Made by a program: the position numbers and the translations under genes. From an uncultured Clostridia bacterium (GTDB lineage Bacteria > Bacillota > Clostridia > Oscillospirales > CAG-272): DNA of 33,117 nt. The DNA is taken from NCBI GenBank assembly GCA_947643245.1, contig CANRVI010000006.1, positions 1-33,117 on the forward strand, read 5' to 3'. Shown in pieces: positions 1-7,429 of the stretch. Positions within the stretch are counted from its first letter, which is position 1. Every line of letters starts with the position of its first letter. The notes beneath the pieces were generated by a model. The model saw only the letters and a program-made list of their open reading frames with translations, was not told the DNA's origin and searched no databases.

Positions 1-63
1 GGGCCCATTAAAATTTTTTATATTTTTTTCGCATTTACTCTTGACATTTGCCGCGTTTCTAAT

Positions 64-97
64 AAAAAGGGGAGACAAAACGGTATTTTATTTCCCC
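64..97 (-). terminator. Terminator overlapping the mnmE stop codon
   Basis: On the minus strand a GGGGA arm (93-97), lying in the last codons of mnmE, can pair with TCCCC (69-73), followed by five T residues (68-64). The stem is only 5 bp with a long loop, so it is a weak rho-independent terminator. It is placed exactly where the long minus-strand block ends. The remaining bases to position 1 are AT-rich and show no gene. Confidence 0.5.
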
Positions 98-1473
98 ACA
101 CAAAAACGGGAAAAAATCTCTGAAACAATTTCCTCTGAAACGCCTCGTCCATCTAACAGAGACAAATTTGCCAGCGCTTCTTCCGCAAGCGTGCACACTC
201 CGTCTGCAGGCTCTCCTGCATCCATAGCTGCTGCCGCTTCCTCCAATAGAAAAACAGCTTCCTCCAAGGTGGCCTTATGACGGGCGTCCCAGATCAGGGG
301 AGCGGCAAAGGACCTATCCTGCGTTTGATACAGCGTTTCTACAGTTGCTGCAAGCTGTTCCATTCCAGCGCCGGTTTTGGCGGAGAGAATGACAACGCCG
401 TCCATTACATCTCGTAGGGAATCCACGTCTAGGCTTGGCGTAGGAGACAGGTCCGCTTTATTGATAACGGCAATTTTTACTGCGTCCTGACGAGTAGAAA
501 TTTGTCGAATCCAATGCTTCTCCTGATTTTTCAAAGGACGGGATCCGTCCAAAACCAAGAAAATAAGCTCTGCTTCTTCCATATTTTTTAGAGAACGCTC
601 CACGCCGATTTCTTCTACAAGGTCGGTAGTCTCTCCTTTTTCCCGCAGTCCGGCAGTGTCTGCAAGACGCAGGGTGATTCCACCAAAATCCGCTGTGTCC
701 CAAAGGGTGTCTCGGGTGGTGCCCGCAATATCTGTTACGATGGCCCGCTCCTGCCCAAGAATACGGTTATAGAGAGAACTTTTTCCACAGTTGGGAGCGC
801 CGCAAATGACGGTGCTTACACCGTCGGCTACAGCACTTCCGGTACGGTAGGTGGCAAGTAGCGTCTGCAGTTCTCCTGTAACTGCAGAAAAACCGGCGGA
901 CAGGTCTTCTGTAGTCTGCTGAGCCAGGTCTTCCTCCGGATAGTCGATGGTGGCGTAAAGGGAAGCAAGCAGGGAGGTCAGCTTTGCACGCATTCCCTGT
1001 GTTTTTTCCCGAAGAGCGCCCTGCAGGGCGCCGGCGGCAAGACGACGGCGGGAGTCGGTATCTGCGTCAATGAGAAGACCTACGGCTTGGGCTTGGGTGA
1101 GAGATAGCTTACCATTTAAAAATGCCCGTCGGGTAAATTCACCTGGGCCGGCAGGCTGTGCCCCCGCTCGAAATACAGCTTCCAGTACGGCTGCTGTTAC
1201 CGCCGTACCTCCATGGCAACTGATTTCTGCGGAGGATTCACCGGTAAAGGAAGATCCAGGGGCAAAATAGACAGCAATGCTGCTGTCTATGGTTTCGCCA
1301 TTGTGCATCACAGTTCCAAAGCAGGCCCGTCGGGGATTATCCACAGGATTTGGTCCGGAGGTGGTAAAACAGCCCTGCAGCACGGCGGCGGTATTCTCTC
1401 CGCTGATGCGGATTACGGCGATGCCGCCTTTCCCATAAGGGGTTGAGACGGCAGCGATGGTATCATGCAGCAT
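88..1473 (-). CDS. mnmE: tRNA modification GTPase MnmE (TrmE)
   Basis: With MnmG, MnmE makes the 5-aminomethyl/carboxymethylaminomethyl modification of wobble uridine 34 in certain tRNAs; it is a cytosolic homodimer. The 461 aa match the family length. The N-terminal formyl-THF-binding domain opens with DTIAAVSTPYGKGGIAVIRI. The embedded G domain shows G1 GAPNCGKSS (225-233), DIAGTTRD (248-255), DTAG (272-275) and NKAD (338-341). The protein ends in FCVGK, the family's C-terminal C-x-G-K with its essential Cys. AAAGGAG lies about 10 nt before the ATG. It is the last gene of the minus block, about 60 nt after cimA. mnmG, its usual neighbour, does not follow within the 87 bases available. Confidence 0.97.
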   Translation of the reverse strand: MLHDTIAAVSTPYGKGGIAVIRISGENTAAVLQGCFTTSGPNPVDNPRRACFGTVMHNGETIDSSIAVYFAPGSSFTGESSAEISCHGGTAVTAAVLEAVFRAGAQPAGPGEFTRRAFLNGKLSLTQAQAVGLLIDADTDSRRRLAAGALQGALREKTQGMRAKLTSLLASLYATIDYPEEDLAQQTTEDLSAGFSAVTGELQTLLATYRTGSAVADGVSTVICGAPNCGKSSLYNRILGQERAIVTDIAGTTRDTLWDTADFGGITLRLADTAGLREKGETTDLVEEIGVERSLKNMEEAELIFLVLDGSRPLKNQEKHWIRQISTRQDAVKIAVINKADLSPTPSLDVDSLRDVMDGVVILSAKTGAGMEQLAATVETLYQTQDRSFAAPLIWDARHKATLEEAVFLLEEAAAAMDAGEPADGVCTLAEEALANLSLLDGRGVSEEIVSEIFSRFCVGK

Positions 1474-1532
1474 AGAAATATGCTCCTTTTTATTTTGTCA
1501 TTATTGAAGTCGGGGGGAGATATAAGCTAAAC

Positions 1533-3128
1533 TTACGATTCCTCCCCGGCGCGAAGCTCCAGCATGTATTCTACAGAATCCCGCAGCGCCTGCCAGCTTG
1601 CGCTGATCACGTCCGGGGAAACACCTACCGTCCGCCAAACTGCTACGCCGTCTGTAGATTCAATCACTACACGTACCACTGCGGCGGTAGCGCCGCCGCT
1701 GACGACGCGCACTTTAAAATCGGTCAAATGCATTTGATCAATGGAAGGATAAAACCGTACCAGTGCCTGCCGCAATGCTTTATCCATGGCGTTGACCGGA
1801 CCGATGCCTTCCGCGGCACAAAGCTCTTCCATACCGCCAACCGCAACTTTGATCATAGCAGTAGACCGCATATTTTCTTCTTTTCCGCTGCCTTCGTCTG
1901 TCATTACTTTAAAATGGGGAACCTGGAAATACTGGCGCCGTATGCCCAGCGCCTGCCGAATCACCAAAAGAAGGGACGCTTCCGCATCATCGTAAGAGTA
2001 TCCTGCTTCTTCTTTAATCCGTACAGCTTCTAGCGCCGCTGCCACTTCGGGGCTTTCCCGGTCCAGATGAGGTAGAATCCGAGCCATTTTTTCTACCATA
2101 GCGGAGCGTCCGGATAGGGAACTGATGATCATATTCCGCATATTACCCACCGCCGTTGGGACAATGTGTTCAAAGGAACGGGGGGATTTGATTACCCCGT
2201 CGATGTGGGTGCCCGCTTTATGGGTAAAGGCGTAGCCTCCCACAAAAGGTTCCCGTTCGTCAAAGGCTCGGTTAGCAAATTCGTTGATCCGTCGCACTGT
2301 ATCAGTGAGAAGCCCCAGCTGTTGTCCAATACAGGAAAAGCCCAACTTTAGCTGAAGCACCGGGATTAGTGTGTTCAAATTGGCGTTGCCGCACCGCTCC
2401 CCGATACCGGAAATTGTGCCTTGCACATGGACCGCACCACTAAGTACCGCGCTTACAGAGCAGGCCTCCGCCATGCCCATATCGTTGTGACAGTGGATGC
2501 CTACATTGCAGGTCTGCCCTGTCTGTTGTGTCGTCTCCCGGGCAGCAGACACAGCAGCAGCTGTGGCCATACCGATTACGTCCGGCAGCATTCCTCCGTT
2601 GGTGTCGCATAAAACGACAGTATCCGCACCTGCCTCCCAGGCTGTGCGCAAGACGGACAAGGCGTAGTCTGCATCATCGGAATACCCGTCGAAAAAATGT
2701 TCCGCATCGAAAATCACCCGTTTTCCAGCGTCTCTAAGAAAGGAGACAGAATCACGGATCATAGAGAGATTTTCTTCCTTTGTGGTACGCAGCACTTTTT
2801 CCACTTGGTATCCCCAGCTTTTTCCAAAAATACATACGATGGAAACAGGGGCGCATGCCAGCATCGCCAGCCCCTCATTATCTTCTACCGACTCTCCCGC
2901 CCGCCGTGTAGCGCCAAAGGAGGAGAGAGAAGAATGAGAAAGCTGCAGCGCGGCGGCCCGGCGAATAAATTCCAAATCCCGCTGGCAGGTGAGCATGCCT
3001 GTTTCAATGCAGGACACACCCAGCCGGTCCAACTCCTCGATGATTTTCAGCCGATCCTCCCAGGTAAAAGTGACCGTTGCGCTTTGTTCTCCCTCCCGGA
3101 GGGTGGAATCATATATTTCCAGCTTCAT
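1533..3128 (-). CDS. cimA: Citramalate synthase-type enzyme (CimA / IPMS-like family)
   Basis: Predicted to condense pyruvate with acetyl-CoA to (R)-citramalate, giving a threonine-independent route to 2-oxobutyrate and isoleucine. The 531 aa fit the family. The HMGL-like TIM barrel starts with DSTLREGEQ (7-15) and includes FGKSWGYQVEKVLRTT, FDAEHFFDGY, VLCDTNGG, the metal-ligand HCHND and GERCGNANL. A LeuA-type regulatory dimerisation domain follows. The start was set at 3128 because AGGAGG lies just upstream and the ATG falls 4 nt after the leuA stop; a longer open frame would extend back into leuA. Oddity: the usual CimA motif EGGWPGSNPKD is replaced by ETGMLTCQRD (42-51), so the exact substrate is less certain than the family. 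Confidence 0.88.
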   Translation of the reverse strand: MKLEIYDSTLREGEQSATVTFTWEDRLKIIEELDRLGVSCIETGMLTCQRDLEFIRRAAALQLSHSSLSSFGATRRAGESVEDNEGLAMLACAPVSIVCIFGKSWGYQVEKVLRTTKEENLSMIRDSVSFLRDAGKRVIFDAEHFFDGYSDDADYALSVLRTAWEAGADTVVLCDTNGGMLPDVIGMATAAAVSAARETTQQTGQTCNVGIHCHNDMGMAEACSVSAVLSGAVHVQGTISGIGERCGNANLNTLIPVLQLKLGFSCIGQQLGLLTDTVRRINEFANRAFDEREPFVGGYAFTHKAGTHIDGVIKSPRSFEHIVPTAVGNMRNMIISSLSGRSAMVEKMARILPHLDRESPEVAAALEAVRIKEEAGYSYDDAEASLLLVIRQALGIRRQYFQVPHFKVMTDEGSGKEENMRSTAMIKVAVGGMEELCAAEGIGPVNAMDKALRQALVRFYPSIDQMHLTDFKVRVVSGGATAAVVRVVIESTDGVAVWRTVGVSPDVISASWQALRDSVEYMLELRAGEES

Positions 3129-3132
3129 TTCC

Positions 3133-4662
3133 TTATTCCTCCTGGTCAGATCCGGCGGCGACACATTTGTTTACCGCGTTAATGTACGCCTTGATACTTG
3201 CCTTAATGATATCGGTAGAAACACCCCGTCCGGTAAAGGAAGCGCCTGCAGCAGAAATTTTCACCTTTGCTTCTCCAAGTGCGTCCGTTCCTTCCGTTAC
3301 CGCCCGGATTTCATAACTTTCCAGTACAATATCGTCCCGTCCTGCAATTCGGTCAATGGCATTAAAAGCCGCGTTGACCGGGCCATCACCTGGTGCCGCT
3401 TCAGTAAAAATCATGTCTCCGTCTCGCAGAGAGAGAAGGGCCATAGCTTTCATGTGGTTGCCAGATTGGATTTGAAAGGATTCCAGCCAGTATTTTCCGT
3501 GCAGTCCATCCAAATATTCGTTTACAATGGCGCCAATATCCTCGTCGGTGACGGAGGTTTTTTTATCCGCAATTTCTTTAAATCGGTGAAAAGCTGCGTC
3601 GACGCCTTTGTCGTCTAAGGCATAGCCCAACAGCTCTAGCCGCTGACTAAAAGCATGTCGTCCGCTGAGTTTTCCTAAAATCAGCATATTTTTATCCAAC
3701 CCAATATCAGAAGGCTGCATAATTTCATAGGTTTCCCGATTTGCCAGCACACCGTGCTGGTGAATTCCCGATTCATGAGAAAAGGCGTTTTGGCCGACAA
3801 TGGCCTTTCCGGGGGGAACGGCGATAGCGGTGAGAGAGGACGCCATCCGGCTGGTGCGCACTAGCTCTCGGGTGCAGATATTGGTACGTGCGCCTAATTG
3901 ATCATGGCGTACATGAAGCGCCATGACGATTTCTTCCAGCGCCGCGTTGCCGGCCCGCTCTCCCAGCCCATTGACGGTGCATTCTATCCGGCCCACTCCC
4001 GCACCTATCGCCGCCAAACTGTTGGCGACGGCAAGGCCTAGGTCATCGTGGCAGTGGACGCTGCAAACTGCGCTAGACAAAGCGGGGACTACTTCATGAA
4101 GCCGCCGGATCAGGCCGGCAAACTCCTCAGGGGCGGCATAGCCTACCGTGTCGGGAATATTAATAATATCTGCTCCGCTGTTCAAAGCTGTTTGAATCAT
4201 CTGGCATAGAAAGGAGAAATTACTGCGGGTGGCGTCTTCCGGAGAAAACTGAACCTGACCGCAAAACTGTTTCGCATATGCTACTGTGTCTGCTACTGCG
4301 GCCAATGCTTCTTTTTCTGTAATTTTTAGTTTATATTGTAGATGAAGGGGGCTGGACGCCAAAAAAATATGTATGCACGGTTTTTTTGCGTCTGCCAACG
4401 CCTGACGCGCACTGTCTATATCTTTCCGCATCGCTCGGCACAGAGCCTGTACGGTGCAGGAAGATACGGCACGGGCCACCGCCTCTACCGCCTGAAAGTC
4501 TCCAGGGGAGGAGGCGGGAAATCCCGCTTCAATCACGTCTACGCCTAAACGTTCCAACTGACGGGCAAACTCTACTTTTTGATGCACACCCAGTCGCACG
4601 CCCGGCGTTTGCTCTCCGTCCCGCATAGTGGTATCTGTAATTTGTATGATTCGTTTCTCCAT
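3133..4662 (-). CDS. leuA: 2-isopropylmalate synthase
   Basis: First committed step of leucine synthesis: acetyl-CoA plus 2-ketoisovalerate gives 2-isopropylmalate. At 509 aa it has the normal bacterial LeuA length. Visible motifs are DTTMRDGEQTPGV (10-22), IFLASSPLH, FSPEDATRS, HCHDDLGLAVAN, NGLGERAGNA and SGIHQHGVL, followed by the C-terminal allosteric domain (SFQIQSGNH onward). The start at 4662 gives MEKRIIQITDTTMRDGEQ, where the family begins. Upstream in-frame sequence to 4995 overlaps prmC and is not LeuA-like. The prmC stop lies 17 nt upstream and cimA starts 4 nt after this stop, so the two related synthases are cotranscribed. No T-box or leucine attenuator is visible in front of it. 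Confidence 0.95.
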   Translation of the reverse strand: MEKRIIQITDTTMRDGEQTPGVRLGVHQKVEFARQLERLGVDVIEAGFPASSPGDFQAVEAVARAVSSCTVQALCRAMRKDIDSARQALADAKKPCIHIFLASSPLHLQYKLKITEKEALAAVADTVAYAKQFCGQVQFSPEDATRSNFSFLCQMIQTALNSGADIINIPDTVGYAAPEEFAGLIRRLHEVVPALSSAVCSVHCHDDLGLAVANSLAAIGAGVGRIECTVNGLGERAGNAALEEIVMALHVRHDQLGARTNICTRELVRTSRMASSLTAIAVPPGKAIVGQNAFSHESGIHQHGVLANRETYEIMQPSDIGLDKNMLILGKLSGRHAFSQRLELLGYALDDKGVDAAFHRFKEIADKKTSVTDEDIGAIVNEYLDGLHGKYWLESFQIQSGNHMKAMALLSLRDGDMIFTEAAPGDGPVNAAFNAIDRIAGRDDIVLESYEIRAVTEGTDALGEAKVKISAAGASFTGRGVSTDIIKASIKAYINAVNKCVAAGSDQEE

Positions 4663-4679
4663 AAAAGGAAAAGTCCCTT

Positions 4680-5507
4680 CTATATTATATTGGGGCGCGC
4701 CCCAGGTAAGCTGCAAGAAACAACCCGGTCGCGGCCTTCCAAGTCCTGCAGAATTACAGGAGAAAAACCTGCCGCGCGGGCGATAGCGCAAACTGCCTTT
4801 CCTTGCTGCCAGCCAATTTCCACTGCAATGGAGCCGCCAGGCTTCAAATACTTTGGATACCGGGCAAATATGCTTCGGTAAAAGGCCAGCCCGTCTCCCC
4901 CATCGGTGAGAGCATGAGCAGGCTCCAGATGCACCTCCGGAGACAAATCTTCCATTTCTGCCTGCGTTACATAAGGGGGGTTGGAAACGATCCAATCAAA
5001 GGTGCCGAAAAGCTCCGTGCTACAAACGTCCCCCTGCAGCAGCTCCAGTCGATTTTCCATTCCGTACTGTCGCGCGTTTTTCTTGGCAACTTTCAAGGTA
5101 TCGGGATACAATTCTATACCCACGCCCCGTGCATCCGTTCGCGACAGCAGGGCCGCTATGGCAATACAACCGCTTCCCGTACATAAATCCACAAACCGGC
5201 CGCCGGCCGGAAGTCCCTGAATTAAAAGAGAACAAAGCAGTTCTGTGTCGCTGCGAGGGATCAGACAATCCGGTGACAGATGAAAGGTATATCCCATAAA
5301 GTCCCACTGCTCCAAAATATAGGCGAGCGGTTCCCGTCGACAACGGCGGTCCACTGCGTCCTGCAAGGCAGCGGCTTGAAAATCTCCACCTGCAAGTGCT
5401 GTCGCCCGGCTGATATGTTCAAAGTGAGCAATCAATTCCAGCGCATCAAACCGGGGGCTGTCCACTCCGGCAGCGGAAAGGCGTGCTTCAATTTCAGGCA
5501 GGGTCAT
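4680..5507 (-). CDS. prmC: Peptide chain release factor N5-glutamine methyltransferase PrmC (HemK)
   Basis: SAM-dependent methylation of the Gln in the GGQ motif of release factors RF1/RF2. The 275 aa match the family. There is a helical N-terminal domain (about 1-80), IPRSDTE (83-89), SAM-binding DLCTGSGCIA (107-116) and the diagnostic substrate-Gln motif NPPY (176-179). The start at 5507 overlaps the last codons of the DUF1385 gene by 14 nt, the ATG lying inside its NHDPA-stop end, which suggests translational coupling; no strong Shine-Dalgarno is seen. A longer in-frame start (5627) would add about 40 residues of overlap and was rejected. prfA, its substrate gene and frequent neighbour, is not in the window. 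Confidence 0.95.
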   Translation of the reverse strand: MTLPEIEARLSAAGVDSPRFDALELIAHFEHISRATALAGGDFQAAALQDAVDRRCRREPLAYILEQWDFMGYTFHLSPDCLIPRSDTELLCSLLIQGLPAGGRFVDLCTGSGCIAIAALLSRTDARGVGIELYPDTLKVAKKNARQYGMENRLELLQGDVCSTELFGTFDWIVSNPPYVTQAEMEDLSPEVHLEPAHALTDGGDGLAFYRSIFARYPKYLKPGGSIAVEIGWQQGKAVCAIARAAGFSPVILQDLEGRDRVVSCSLPGARPNII

Positions 5508-6555
5508 GATTGGAGGCGCTTTCTGTATCAGATGGGTTTTCGTTTGCAGAATCAGCAGGGGCTTCTGCCTCTTGAGAAACTGTATCGGATTTGGAATCCT
5601 CTCCACTAAATTCTTCCGGCATGGCATTTTTCAAAGCTGTAATTGCTACTTCCAATTGTGATATGTCCGGCTCTTTCGTGGTAATTCTCTGCATCCACAG
5701 CCCCGGCGCGGATAAAGCACGGGTCAACGGATTCGGGTGTTTTCCCGCTAACATCAAAAATTCAAATCCAATCCCTACAATCACAGGCAGCATCAAAAGC
5801 TTTGTGCTGATAATCGCCCATCGGGGCCAGGTGTTCCAGTTGATAAAACTAGTCACCAGAATAGAAATTATCAAAATAACAAAGATAAAGCTGGTACCGC
5901 AGCGAGGATGAAAGCGGGTGCACGTTGCCGCATTTTCCGGCGTCAGCTCCAATCCCGCCTCATAGCAGGCTACCGATTTATGCTCCGCTCCGTGATATGC
6001 AAACGTCCGCTTGATATCCTTCATGCGGGATACTAGGAGCAGATACACAATGAATATAAGAATTCGCAGCAATCCGGAAATCAGATTCTGTATAAAGCTG
6101 GGCAGCGGTCCGCCGGCAGAAACGGCAGCATCGTTCAGCCACATGGTGGCCAGATTGGGCAAAACCATGAAAAGGCCCACGCTCAAAATTACTCCAAGTA
6201 CCATGCCGATAGACATCACTATGTTCATCAGCTTGTCTCCAAACTTACGCTGCAGCCACTTGTCAAATTTTGACTCCGGCTCCATATCGTCCAGCCCCAG
6301 CAGCTGGGTGCTGTCGTTCAGAGTAGAAAAACTCAGCCGCATCATTTCTACCATATTGACACAACCCCGGATCAGAGGAAAGTTCAAAAACTTGTTTTTC
6401 TTTCGGACCGATACGAAGGTGCTGTTTTTCAGTGCAATGGAGCCGTCCTCTTTTCGAACCGCTAAGGCAACATTGTCGCCACTTTTCATCATCACGCCTT
6501 CCAGTACAGCCTGGCCGCCTACTTTTCCCAGACGGCAGGTTTTCTCTTTTTTCAC
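5494..6555 (-). CDS. DUF1385 family membrane protein (YqhQ-like)
   Basis: Member of DUF1385, a conserved Firmicutes membrane family next to prmC in many Clostridia; its biochemical role is not settled. The 353 aa begin KEKTCRLGKVGGQAVLEGVMMK, the hallmark N-terminus (GGQAVLEGVMM). Hydrophobic segments fall around IVMSIGMVLGVILSVGLFMV, LLRILIFIVYLLLV, SFIFVILIISILVTSFI and LLMLPVIVGIGFEFLML. Conserved YHGAEHK and RFHPRCGTSF lie between them. The acidic Ser/Glu-rich tail (last ~45 residues) looks disordered. The start codon is GTG, with AAGGAG 7-8 nt upstream. It follows nth by 12 nt and overlaps prmC. Confidence 0.92.
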   Translation of the reverse strand: MKKEKTCRLGKVGGQAVLEGVMMKSGDNVALAVRKEDGSIALKNSTFVSVRKKNKFLNFPLIRGCVNMVEMMRLSFSTLNDSTQLLGLDDMEPESKFDKWLQRKFGDKLMNIVMSIGMVLGVILSVGLFMVLPNLATMWLNDAAVSAGGPLPSFIQNLISGLLRILIFIVYLLLVSRMKDIKRTFAYHGAEHKSVACYEAGLELTPENAATCTRFHPRCGTSFIFVILIISILVTSFINWNTWPRWAIISTKLLMLPVIVGIGFEFLMLAGKHPNPLTRALSAPGLWMQRITTKEPDISQLEVAITALKNAMPEEFSGEDSKSDTVSQEAEAPADSANENPSDTESASNHDPA

Positions 6556-6567
6556 GCTACTGCTCCT

Positions 6568-7230
6568 TTATCCGTTGTCATCCGGTTTATATTTACATAG
6601 TCCCCGCAGCGGACAGTCCATACATTTTGGGGATCTGGCCGTACAAACGTCTCTGCCGAAAAGTACCAGCCGATGGCAAAACGCACTTTGCTCCTGCCTC
6701 TGGACCAGCTCTTCCATGACTTTTTCCGTAAGAAGGGGATTTTTCTTGTCGGCCGGATAGAATCCCAGCCGGCCGCAGATACGCATACAGTGGGTGTCTG
6801 CTACAATTCCGCCTTTGCCGTATACGTCTCCCAGAATCAAATTGGCAATTTTACGGCCCACACCGGGCAAGGCCAGCAATTCTTCCATGGTATCTGGAAC
6901 CCTGCCGCCGTATTGTGCACAAAGAATGCGGGATGCGTCTCGGATACTTTTCGCTTTGCCTCGATATAGTCCGCAGGACTTGATCAGCCCTTCAATCTGT
7001 TCCAGAGGGGCGTCCGCCATAGACTGTGGCGTAGGCAGCGCTGCAAAAAGGCCTTCGCTGACAATATTGACCCGTTCGTCGGTGCACTGAGCGGACAGGC
7101 GCGCCATCACCAGCAGGCGCCAGGGATCCGCTCCTGCGTCCAGAGAGCATACCGCGTCTGGGTATAAGTTTTCCAGCGCCTCAACAATGGCGGCCGCCCG
7201 CAGACGGGCCGCCTGCTTTGTTTCTTTCAT
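6568..7230 (-). CDS. nth: Endonuclease III (DNA glycosylase/AP lyase)
   Basis: Base-excision repair enzyme that removes oxidised pyrimidines and cleaves at AP sites. At 220 aa it has family length. It contains SAQCTDERVN, the helix-hairpin-helix LPGVGRKIAN with the catalytic Lys, the catalytic Asp in VADTHC, and a C-terminal [4Fe-4S] motif C-x6-C-x2-C-x5-C at C196, C203, C206 and C212. The start at 7230 is supported by GGAGATT 7 nt upstream. That Shine-Dalgarno is part of one copy of a 31-bp direct repeat, so the repeat contributes the ribosome binding site. An open frame reaching back to 7359 runs through the repeat element and is not part of the protein. Confidence 0.95.
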   Translation of the reverse strand: MKETKQAARLRAAAIVEALENLYPDAVCSLDAGADPWRLLVMARLSAQCTDERVNIVSEGLFAALPTPQSMADAPLEQIEGLIKSCGLYRGKAKSIRDASRILCAQYGGRVPDTMEELLALPGVGRKIANLILGDVYGKGGIVADTHCMRICGRLGFYPADKKNPLLTEKVMEELVQRQEQSAFCHRLVLFGRDVCTARSPKCMDCPLRGLCKYKPDDNG

Positions 7231-7232
7231 AA

Positions 7233-7263
7233 TAATCTCCAATCCGCCGCTGTGGCGGCGGCA
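7233..7263. repeat. 31-bp direct repeat, copy 1 (with GC-rich hairpin)
   Basis: Identical over 31 bp to 7388-7418. It contains CCGCCGC-TGTG-GCGGCGG, a 7-bp hairpin. Read on the minus strand it ends in GGATTGGAGATTA, which supplies the nth Shine-Dalgarno. Confidence 0.9.
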
Positions 7264-7387
7264 CAATATAGAAATGAAATTCGACTGTGTTTTCTTGGAA
7301 AACAAAAATGGGTTGGGTCCCATTTTTAAGGAGAATTTAGGCGTGAAATCGTTGTACACGAAATTTCATTGAATGAAATTTTCACGC
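7264..7387. repeat. Palindrome-rich spacer between direct repeats (possible interspersed or MITE-like element)
   Basis: These 124 bp hold three inverted repeats in series. The first is GTTTTC-TTG-GAAAAC (7289-7303). The second is AAAAATGGG-TTGGGT-CCCATTTTT (7304-7327). The third is a nested palindrome, GCGTGAAA (7341-7348) with TTTCACGC (7380-7387), enclosing AAATTTCATT/AATGAAATTT (7361-7381). The middle hairpin has T/A tracts on both sides and could act as a weak bidirectional terminator between PBP2 and nth. No transposase is present. Each strand also has a Shine-Dalgarno plus GTG mini-ORF: minus 7385-7326 (19 codons) and plus 7343-7372 (9 codons). Confidence 0.7.
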
Positions 7388-7418
7388 TAATCTCCAATCC
7401 GCCGCTGTGGCGGCGGCA
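7388..7418. repeat. 31-bp direct repeat, copy 2
   Basis: Perfect copy of 7233-7263 at a period of 155 bp, 11 bp downstream of the PBP2 stop codon in transcription order. On the minus strand its GGAG sits 6 nt before a GTG, mimicking the initiation context that copy 1 gives nth. Confidence 0.9.
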
Positions 7419-7429
7419 TAAATCATTCA

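Noticed and set aside
43-48. TTGACA as a promoter -35 near the left edge
   Set aside because: No -10 hexamer at 16-18 bp and no plus-strand gene downstream.
1515-1553. GGGGAG/CTCCCC inverted repeat between cimA and mnmE
   Set aside because: No T-tract and a long loop; not enough to call a terminator.
4663-4995. N-terminal extension of LeuA
   Set aside because: It overlaps prmC in another frame and has no LeuA similarity; the family N-terminus starts at 4662.
6011-6760. 249-codon plus-strand frame opposite DUF1385 and nth
   Set aside because: Antisense shadow crossing two real genes.
7231-7359. N-terminal extension of Nth through the repeat element
   Set aside because: Shine-Dalgarno and family start are at 7230; the upstream frame is repeat sequence.
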